A stretch of DNA of 64,000 nt. Origin: Galeruca laticollis (lineage: Eukaryota > Arthropoda > Insecta > Coleoptera > Chrysomelidae). The stretch covers positions 54,699,717 through 54,763,716 of the forward strand of contig OY998185.1 of assembly GCA_963921935.1 (NCBI GenBank). The letters are read 5' to 3'. The notes below the pieces were generated by a model. It worked only from the letters and a program-made list of their open reading frames with translations. It did no database searches and was not told the origin of the DNA. Within the stretch, counting starts at the first letter, position 1. Every line of letters begins with the position of its first letter. The position numbers and the translations under genes were made by a program. Below, piece after piece: positions 56,347 through 64,000 of this stretch.

Positions 56347-57287
56347 AGACGATAAACTCTCAATAAATGGAAAAAACTGTTCACTTCTCTATACTACATA
56401 TTTTGGTTGCAATTTTTTTATGAGTTACTAAAGATAATCTATAATTTCGTACAAATGTAAAATTAAAAGAACAAAATATGCTATTTTCATTTTTCTTGCA
56501 AGTAATGTTGCTTGTGTCAAACGTTTTCTTCGATGTGGAGGTTAAGTCAAAAGTCTAAGTCACTTATGACAAAACAGCAACGGCATTTATAGTCGCTAAT
56601 GACCACTTAAGTCTAACCAAATTTTTTAAAATATATTTATAACAGTCGGTTATTATAGTTGTATTTGCGAAATAAAAAAAACTTTGCAAAGGTAAGAAAA
56701 AAATGATTTTTATGAAGGTATTATAATATTAACAAAACAGAAAAACCTTTCTTTAAATACAAACTGAATTTATTCCTTATTTGACATTTCTATGGCATCT
56801 TCCTGTCCATTATAATTGGACATCTTCAATATCCGTGTCTTCTAGCACATCAGGTATGTTGGCACTGTACTTTAGTGATAAGTATTCCTAGTGATATTCT
56901 GGTGGAATTGCATTTAATTTACACATTGTTTGTAAATTATCGTATTTCTTTTTTGAAATTGAAAGTTCACAAGAATATGCTGGTTTTACGAGAAGTTCTT
57001 GTTCTGTCTCAGTTCCTTTAGATTTTCCTAACAATATAGTACCCATTCTTTCTTCTTCATTATATTTGTATCTATAAATAAACTGCGACAAACCCTTTGT
57101 AAATATAATAGTCTTCAATTCTTTTATTTTTAAAATACCTTCCTCTCCTGATATTTTCATCAATTTTGCACTTTGTAGGGTTTGGGTTTTAAAAATTGAA
57201 TAGATGAGGCTTTTACTTGATGAAGATCCATACTGAACGATGAAATAAAACAATATAGTTTGTTTAAATTTTCATTTATTTGAACTA

Positions 57288-59919
57288 ATGTTCAATTTAA
57301 ACTTGTTGACGCGTTTCACTAACACAGTAGTTTTGTCAAAACGAATGAAGGTAAAATATAAAAAAAATATAAAAAAAAAAATAAAAAAATTTTTTTTGAA
57401 GAAAGCTGATATCAGCTATTTGGCTATATGGTATTTTAAATTACTTTTAAAAAATGCAGTGTGTACGCAAAATTTGTGGTTCTTCGGGCAGTGTTCCAGA
57501 AATCATGTATTCCCTAGATACATGAAATTAAAAACAGACAACAAGAGCAGTCCAGCCAACAAAGCCAGTATCTATGGCAAAGAAAAATGGTTAAAAGAAG
57601 AAAAGAATATTCAGTATAGTAAGAGATATATTTTTAGTATTTATGTTAAGGTAATTCATTCACAACTATCACATATACTACATCCCATAGAGTTTGACAT
57701 TTTAGATAGGGACATAAGAGATAAAATTAAAGTAATTATTCACAAAAAGTACCAAGGACAAAAACGTAAATTGAAGTCATTATTAACCAACAAACCAATA
57801 TCAAGAAACCCACAAACCAAATTCTCAGAACATAAATTTTTTAATAGATTCGTCAATCTTTCAAATACAATTTTTTCAGATAAAGTAATTCAATTATTAC
57901 AAAAAGGTTTTAAACATAATATTCAACCCACATGTTCATTGGATAACTTCAACAAACTAGGTATAGAAACAGAAATTAATTTAATTGACTGTCTCGACCC
58001 TTACTTCGTGGGATATGCTCATATTAGTGTTTTTAAATGAAACTCAAGGTCTCTAGTTAATTCCACAATATAATATTATATTGTGGAATTAACTAGAGAC
58101 CTTGAGTTTCATTTAAAAACAGAAATTAATTTGTCTAACTTTCCAAATAATTCTAATATAAAACATAAAGCTTCAGAAATTATTAAAAAAGAATTCGTCG
58201 AGTTTAACAAACCCAATTTTGAATTATCAGTCGCCAAATCAATTCAACAAAAATCAAAGTCAAATAGTCTTATTTTCACAAAAGCAGATAAAGGAAATAC
58301 GGTAATAGCATTACCTAAAGAAGATTATATATTAAAAACCAACAATTTTATTCAGGCAAGCAATTTTGAGACCCTTAAAAAGGCCCAACTAATAAATTTC
58401 AGAGAGAAATAAAATTAGCAGTAGATAACGTTAAATCAATAATTAACGATAAAGAAAAATATAAATTATTTTTACCCAATCCGCAACACCCTGAACTTTA
58501 TTCATTAATTAAACTCCATAAAGAGGGGTACCCAATCAGGCCAGTTGTTTCTTATTTCACAGAACCTTCATTCAAAATTTCAAAGATTCTCATAGATGTC
58601 ATTTCTAAATATTGTTCATTCATACCTCGATTTTCAGTTAAAAACTCAACGGAATTAATTAATAATATTGAAGATATAATACTACCCCATAATTCTAAAT
58701 TCATATCATTCGATGTAACAAATCTATTCCCTAGTATACCTCCTAAAGAAACTATAACTCTTGTTGATAACTTGCTCACATACAATAATGATAATCCTAT
58801 AATTCACTCTGATATCATTACTTTATTAAAAGTGTGTTTGAATCAAAATTATTTTCATTTCAATGGAGAGGTTTATAGCAGTAAAGATGGTTTGATTATG
58901 GGCAACCCTCTCAGCCCCCTACTAGCAGAAATATTCATGGATAATATAGAAAAAATAATTCATGAACACCCCCTTAGTAAAAAATTTATGTACTGGCACC
59001 GATATGTGGACGACATTTTAGCTAGCTTCATCGGTACAAATAGACAATTAGAGAGCTTCATTACTTACATAAACTCGATTCACAATAATATCAAATTTAC
59101 CGTAGAACTTGAACAAAATAAGTCTATAAACTTTCTAGACCTTACAATTTCAAATATAAATAATAAACATGATTTTTCTATATTTCATAAACCATCACAT
59201 ACAGATATTACAATTCATAATAGTTTGGTCCACCCATTCAGTCATAAACTAACAGCTTTCAATAGTATGATACACAGACTCTTAACAGTCCCATTAAATA
59301 TTAATAATTTTACCAAAGAATTAAATATCATAAAACAAATAGCAGTTAATAATAATTACGATCCAAATTTAATTGACAATATCATAAATAAAAAGATAAA
59401 AAACAGACTTTAGAACAAGTATTCCCTTCAGATAAAAATAGTAAACAATTTAAAAGCTTAACATACTTTGGAACACCATCCTTAAAAATTAAATCATTTT
59501 TAGAAACTTTAGACATGAATATTTCCTTTAAAACTGATCACAATTTATCCAAATTCATCAAAAATAATAAATCTAAATCTTCAAAATTAAACAAATCAGG
59601 AGTTTATAAATTAAAATGTGGTAATGACAATTGTGATAAAATTTATATCGGTAGAACTTTTAGAAATTTTAAAACTAGAATTTCGGAACACAAACGTAGC
59701 TATGGCAACAAAAAATTAGATTCTATCTATTCAAATCATTTATTAGAAAACCAACACATTTTCGATCCAAATTTTGAAATTCTCCATGTAGTCGGTAAAT
59801 CCTTTAGTTTAAATTTATTAGAGGCCCTAGAGATTAACAAGAATAAATATTCAGGTAATCTCCTTAACGACCAAATAGATATCAATCAGTCTCCTTTATT
59901 GAACCTCTTTACCTAGAAG
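57288..59919 (+). pseudogene. Penelope family 2 polyprotein: RT and GIY-YIG nuclease
   Basis: N-terminal part (57288-57966; HVFPRYMKLKTDN) is interrupted by the 134-bp unit at 57983-58116 and resumes at 58133 with LSNFPNNSN. RT blocks: LIFTKADKGNTVIALP; after a frame shift at 58412, LYSLIKLHKEGYPIRPVVSY; FISFDVTNLFPSIPPKET (motif A); KDGLIMGNPLSPLLAEIFMD; YWHRYVDDILASFIG (motif C, 58993-59037); NKSINFLDLTIS. A second shift near 59408 leads to the nuclease KSGVYKLKCGNDNCDKIYIG, RTFRNFKTRISEHKRSYG and LLEALEIN, ending PLLNLFT at 59914. Catalytic residues of both domains are present; apart from two shifts and the insert the gene is intact. Confidence 0.9.
57983..58116. mobile_element. 134-bp miniature palindromic Penelope family 1 unit, 16-bp TSD
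   Basis: AAACAGAAATTAATTT flanks it at 57967-57982 and 58117-58132. It consists of the 45-bp one-sided extension (57983-58030), then the outer ~43 bp of the family 1 tail inverted, then the same ~43 bp direct: a perfect palindrome centred at 58074/58075. It has the same layout as the 2.4- and 2.8-kb units at 27577 and 36840 but with almost everything between the two tails gone. Confidence 0.9.
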
Positions 59920-62603
59920 ATAGCTTAGGAATGTTTGTAGTGAATGAATTTCCAGATAATTTCTTTCAATACCATTGTTAACCTTAGTAAATAGATTTAG
60001 CACTGTATATATTAAGACATTTTTATATTTTACCTTCATTCGTTTTGACAAAGCTACTGTGTTAGTGAAACGCGTCAACAAGTTTAAATTGAACATTAGT
60101 TCAAATAAATGAAGATTTAAACAAACTATATTGTTTTATTTCATCGTTTGGGTTTTAACCTTGCATTTCTCAAAACTGTAGTCCATTCTGATGGAGCTAT
60201 TACGGATATTCTTTTAAGAGATTTTTCCACTACTGCATGCATAGAATCAACCGGCATGTATGTATGCCCAGGCAGTAAAAAAGTCAGTGATATTTCTTGT
60301 ATGTTATTTGAACAGTTATTGACAAAATAATAAAACATGAATAGTAATATTTTATTTTTATTTTGTCCCCCACAATTATCGCAAAATAACTCAACGGTTT
60401 TAATATTACTATTGGATTCTGTATCCTTAAGATATCGAAACGAGTTACTACATATTTCATTCGAGCCACGTTTACCGTTCTTTTCCTCCCTTAAATAACA
60501 AACTCCTTCCCTTGTGAAAGATTCGCAAATAGTAAAGTTATATACAGCATACTTCCTATAGTAGCCAGTCAACATACTATTGATATGAGGAGTAGTCAGC
60601 ACCTTCTGTAAGTCAAAACTGACAATGCGTTTCTCATAATTTCTCTCAGCTTCTTTTTGTTTGTTTAAAAATATTTCTTTTTCCTCGATGTGTTTTTGGT
60701 ATATCTCAGTTTGTTCAGCTGTTCTTTGACTTTCATTAATATTCTTATAAAATTCACATTGACCACATTTGTCTTTCCTCGGCACATGGATGCGATAGCC
60801 GTACAGCTCTCTGAATTTACTTAAAAAAGTAGTTCTTTTCAAAGCTGGGATTGATTTTTTTTCCATTTTCGCTTGGTACATTCTATATAGGTTGTTATAG
60901 GATTTTATATCTGCTGAAAGATATTTTCTACTTGAAGAGATTCGACAAATTCTTTGAACAGTTGTACTTGCATCTGTGTACATTTATTTGCTGGTGGATG
61001 TTCACCTCTTCTATCAATTCCATCTGGAAATATTTCTCGCGTCTTATTAGCAATAACAGTTCTAAGGCATCTTTGCGAAAGTGTTGATTAAGAACTGCTG
61101 ACATACTCTTTCTTTCTTATTGCTTCTGAGAAGATAATATTCATGTGTTAACTGACGTTTAAAATTTTTTTTCGAGGTCCTTTTTTTAACTTCTACAGTA
61201 TGTATGCACTCACTCAAAAATAACTTTTGTTTTTTATGATCGCTCAATCTATAAAAATTTTGAAAAAATGAATTCCTTTCCTCTTTCGAAAATTTATTAT
61301 TGCACTTTTTTCCTAAACATGGATTAATTAACATTTCCTTTTCCGGCTGTTCTTCACCACGCCGATTTCTATATATTTTACCACTGAATCTATTTCTTTG
61401 GTTGCTTAATCTTTGGTTTACTTTCTGAGGTTGGTTTTCTTTTGCTTCACTATCCGTTGAGTCATTTTCATTGGAGTTATTAGACCCGTCCTCTGAGGAA
61501 TTGCGATATTCCATATCTGAATCGTTGTTTCTTAGATTTTCCGAGAATTCTGGAGAATTATTCGTTATTGAAAAATCTTGAATTGAAGAATTCTCATCTT
61601 TATGGATAAAATTGTTGTGAGACACGGAGTTTTTCTTGACAGAATTCTCAATCGAAGTATCGTTAGAACTACTTCCAAAAGAATAGTCCACTATGCTGGA
61701 TTTAGAAATTTGCGTCACTTCACAGGAGTTGGTAGAAATTAAATTATTATTTTCTGGAAAGCAAATTGTTTCTTCGTTTGCTACTTGAATCGTAACAGGA
61801 AAGGTATTATCTTCCATGGCAGGAAAGGTATTGTCTTCCAAGTTGGCATTCTCAATGGTACATTGCGTCACATAATCCAGTTGTATAGGAAAGCAGTCGT
61901 TAACTGAAGGAGATGAATCAAATAATACATCGTAATTTAATGCTTCCTGCAGAAAATTATTGTTGTTTAAAGCTGCTTCTTCGTGAATTTCTGGCGGATT
62001 TTTTAACATTGCCAAAATTTTGTGTCCCCTTGAAGTCATGTTTATGCAGTCATAAGCGCCGATTATAAATAACTAAAATAAAAAGAAAGATGAAATTGTA
62101 GTTTAATTTTATAAATAAAATTTCATAAATTTGTTAATTGTTAGACAAAAACAAGAAAGCACACGAAAATAATTAACCAGTATCAGGATAGTAAATTACT
62201 ATGTTAAATGGCGTTTATGATTGAATAATATATATAAAATGCATTTTGGCATAACCGACATACATTTATACCTAGTTTTTTATATAAATACGACCTCCTT
62301 TAAGAAAAATATCATCTAAGTAAATTGAATTTACTTACCTCACTTCGATATAACCAATCAACAAACTATTTCACCTTTCGAAATTGCTTAAATAGGATTT
62401 TAAAATTGTTTTATCATACAGTATTGGTGGTTGTGCCACCTCGTTTGCTTCTATATGAATCTGTTCACGAAGTTTTGGCGCTTGCGCAGTTTTAAATCAA
62501 ATTATCTCTGGAAATATTGCATATTTTACGAGGTTTATTTTGTTATATAAAAATTGGCGCTTAGTCCTTCAATATGATACATGGACCTGAGTTTGTGCAA
62601 TAA

Positions 62604-62641
62604 TGGCGCTTAAGTCATTTTGCCTTGTGAGCGTCGATATG
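62604..62641 (-). repeat. Right TIR of the unclassified transposon
   Basis: Inverted partner of 56309-56346; one more copy of GGCGCTTA(A)GTC lies inside at about 62546-62557. Confidence 0.75.
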
Positions 62642-62644
62642 TAA

Positions 62645-63077
62645 CTGAAATTCCACAAATTGTCGGTTCGTTATCACACATTTTTTTACGTCTGAAGTTC
62701 TATCAATGATCTGTATCTTTTTAAGCAAATGATCTGTTTATAGGTTTTTGCTTTTACATCAGAGACGCAGAATGAAGTTTTCCCTAACAATGTACACTAA
62801 TTATTGTTCCACTTTTAATTGCCTTTTCAATAAACTTCTCAATTATTGCATTTTTACTTCACCTTATATATGATGTGGCCCAGTTAAGATCGGAACACCC
62901 AGTTATAACTTTTAATTGACATTTGATAAACTTCAAATTTTAGTGCTTTAAAAAGGTCGTCAAAGGGAATATTTTTACTTATTAACATTTGATATAATAT
63001 GTACAATATGGACAAATCCACCATTTAGTTCTTTTGAACAGCTTAAATTTCTTCGGAAATGTACAGCTTATTGATAT
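62645..63077. other. No supported gene
   Basis: AT-rich spacer without recognised repeats. Confidence 0.4.
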
Positions 63078-63240
63078 TGTTACGAAACAGCACACTGGTA
63101 TAGTCCCTAAATCCGACTCTGCCAAAGCCAGGTATGAAAGTTAAAATTATGGCGGACGCGCAGAGATTTCTTAGAATTGTTTACGGTTGTGACTATCTTA
63201 TCCAGACATAATGGTACTATTTTCATAAGAACACACCGGC
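63078..63240 (+). repeat. Partial LTR, diverged Gypsy relative, plus orientation
   Basis: TGTTACGAAACAGCACACTG at 63078 equals the reverse complement of the LTR ends at 13673, 17386, 21188 and 25022; similarity goes on through AGTCCCTAAA, GCCAGGTAT and TTAAAATTATGGCGGA to about 63215, then is lost. The piece has TGT as a proper LTR start. The remaining LTR to about 63480 may belong to a different subfamily. Confidence 0.7.
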
Positions 63241-63521
63241 TTGAGACCGGTGAATCATTTTTACAATTAACATAATGTGATAAATAACCAAAAGTGTAAA
63301 ACGAGTCTGCATCAGTGAAATTCTTGATTGTTCAAGCAAAAGAACAATTTATATCTTCGATCAATATATTTAAATGAAAGTAAAGTAATTGTTTAATTTT
63401 TAAAACCGCCATAATCCTATGTATACTACAGTGGACTACATATAACTAAAAGGTCCTTCGAGCTAAGTAAACTACAACCTTCCGTTCCATTTATTATTCC
63501 AAGTGCAAAAAAGGGTTAATA

Positions 63522-63856
63522 AAACAGCCACTGACGTTGAAAATGAAATTTCGTCTCTAAACTCTGAAATCGAGAATAATATGTCAACGATGGACGAGAA
63601 AATCGAGAATAAAATGTCAACGATGGACGAGAAAATCGAGAATAAGATTACAACGATAGACGAGAAAATCAAGGAGTTAGAGGAAAAGATTGTCGATTCA
63701 AGAACGCGAGGCACGCCAGAGGAAGAAAAGGAGACCGAGCAAACGAAACCTTGCAAGCCAAAAACACTACCTAAGTTTGAAGACATTGGCAGTTTTACTC
63801 GAGTCAAGGCGCCAACGTTCGATGGAAAAATGTCGTGGACCAATTATGTGAAACAA
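63522..63856 (+). pseudogene. Gypsy Gag fragment with 11-residue coiled-coil repeats
   Basis: Same protein as at 23930-24200 on the other strand: DVENEISSLNSEIENNMSTM, repeated MSTMDEKIENK units, TIDEKIKELEEKIVDSRTRG, then LPKFEDIGSFTRVKAPTFDG and KMSWTNYVKQ. One more 33-bp unit is present here than in the 24-kb copy. The SAP part is missing. At 63856 it switches abruptly to a LINE tail. Confidence 0.82.
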
Positions 63857-63859
63857 GCC

Positions 63860-64000
63860 ACACGGAAATCGCCCACCAGGAAGACCCCCAAAAAGGTGGC
63901 AGGAAAGCTGGCAGTCCACCTCGCAAGAAACCATCCAGAGACGGCTTCAGCAAGCAACAGACCAATAGGTCTATTTAAAAGAAGATGAAGAAGAAGAAGA
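63860..64000 (+). pseudogene. LINE 3' end (RTE-like C-terminal tail), runs off the window
   Basis: One frame reads GRPPKRWQESWQSTSQETIQ, the same tail as GRPPKRWRDSWQSTSQELL at 19860-19910. A stop and a GAAGAAGAAGA run follow at the window end, like the simple-sequence 3' tail of such LINEs. Only about 140 bp are visible. Confidence 0.72.

Larger units (their letters stand above)
57236..60148 (+). mobile_element. Penelope-like element family 2, near full length, inverted ends
   Basis: A 125-bp sequence at 57236-57361 recurs inverted at 60021-60148 (AACGATGAAATAAAACAATA, GAACTAATGTTCAATTTAAA, GTTGACGCGTTTCACTAACA). The right one is the natural 3' tail of the plus-strand ORF; the left one is an inverted, extremely short second copy of this tail. 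This is again a head-to-head pair with one partner reduced to the tail. It splits the transposase-like gene of the host transposon. No duplication could be defined because the outermost bases are also inverted. Confidence 0.85.
56828..62039 (-). pseudogene. Putative DDE-type transposase with DNCGGQN motif, split gene
   Basis: Part 1 (62039-61062) starts MTSRGHKILAMLKNPPEIHE, is acidic and Asn/Ser-rich, then has KCNNKFSKEERNSFFQNFYR and LFLSECI. A frame change gives TVIANKTREIFPDGIDRRGE and HPPANKC near 61030, and another enters part 2 (60983-60141): SSRKYLSADIKSYNNLYRMY, VPRKDKCGQCEFYKNI, IVSFDLQKVLTTP, NGKRGSNEIC, ELFCDNCGGQNKNKILLFMF and LPGHTYMPVDSMHAVVEKSL. Part 3 after the Penelope element (57250-56830) ends LNAIPPEYH. 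The Asp of SFDLQ, the Asp of CDNCGGQN and an Asp/Glu of VDSMHAVVEK look like an RNase H-fold triad. The family is frequent in insect genomes (I believe DUF7869-like). Role inferred from the TIRs. Confidence 0.65.
56309..62641 (-). mobile_element. TIR DNA transposon of unclassified family (DNCGGQN protein)
   Basis: Inverted ends: 56309-56346 reads ATATCGACGCTTAAAAGGCA... and the minus strand from 62640 reads ATATCGACGCTCACAAGGCA..., about 37 bp with few mismatches, ending in GCGCC/ACGCC. TAA lies outside both ends (56306-56308 and 62642-62644), so a 3-bp duplication is possible; the exact tip is uncertain by one or two bases. Subterminal GCGCTTA(A)GTC motifs recur near the right end (62550, 62606). 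The split gene inside fills it. A Penelope-like element (57236-60148) is inserted. Confidence 0.72.

Overview
The window reads as AT-rich chromosomal DNA from an arthropod, most likely an insect with a large, repeat-packed genome. The reasons are the mix of elements (Penelope-like elements with GIY-YIG, ZMYM-type hAT, DUF4817 Tc1/mariner, PIF/Harbinger, R4/Dong-type, Jockey/CR1-type and I-type LINEs, Gypsy and Copia) and a single spliced exon of peritrophin-like (chitin-binding) type at 6404-6493 (+). That exon is the only support for a host gene; the rest looks intronic or intergenic. I saw no bacterial operons, rRNA, tRNA or CRISPR.

Layout. 1-1.0 kb: LINE and Copia scraps. 2.5-3.64 kb: a Tc1/mariner-superfamily transposase with D-x82-E spacing. 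4.76-6.22 kb: an unclassified repeat with a diverged sister at 32.17-33.44 kb. 7.10-12.07 kb: a Tc1/mariner element with long TIRs, split by a 3513-bp hAT (8-bp duplication). 13.2 kb: solo Gypsy LTR. 13.79-17.64 kb: internally deleted Copia (5-bp duplication) holding a GC-rich foldback element (3-bp duplication) and another solo Gypsy LTR (4-bp duplication). 19.4-20.07 kb: Penelope tail split by a LINE 3' end. 20.73-25.02 kb: a two-LTR Gypsy, minus strand, whose reading frame runs SAP, Gag, zinc knuckle, integrase, macro domain, CCCH zinc finger; protease and RT are deleted. 25.62-30.26 kb: PIF/Harbinger with transposase and Myb-like genes, the latter split by a head-to-head Penelope pair. 30.6-34.9 kb: LINE remnants and the second unclassified repeat. 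34.9-40.5 kb: R4/Dong fragment in the (AAT)n tail of a Jockey/CR1-type LINE that is itself split by a second head-to-head Penelope pair. 40.5-43.7 kb: I-type LINE with RNase H, split by a second D-x82-E transposase. 43.8-46.7 kb: integrase zinc-binding remnant and Gypsy gag/protease remnant. 48.02-51.58 kb: nearly intact hAT (one stop codon). 51.9-55.86 kb: Jockey/CR1-type LINE with an R4/Dong fragment in its (ATT)n tail. 56.31-62.64 kb: TIR element coding for a protein with a DNCGGQN motif, split by a nearly full-length Penelope-like element that itself carries a 134-bp palindromic miniature of the other Penelope family. 63.1-64.0 kb: LTR and gag of a Gypsy relative joined to a LINE 3' end.

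The genes do not form one pathway. The window is a stratified graveyard in which many insertions can be ordered by duplications and restored flanking frames. The two points most worth following up are the Gypsy family with a C-terminal macro domain plus CCCH finger, and the recurrent palindromic (head-to-head, both 3' tails outward) form of every well-bounded Penelope insertion here, down to the 134-bp unit.
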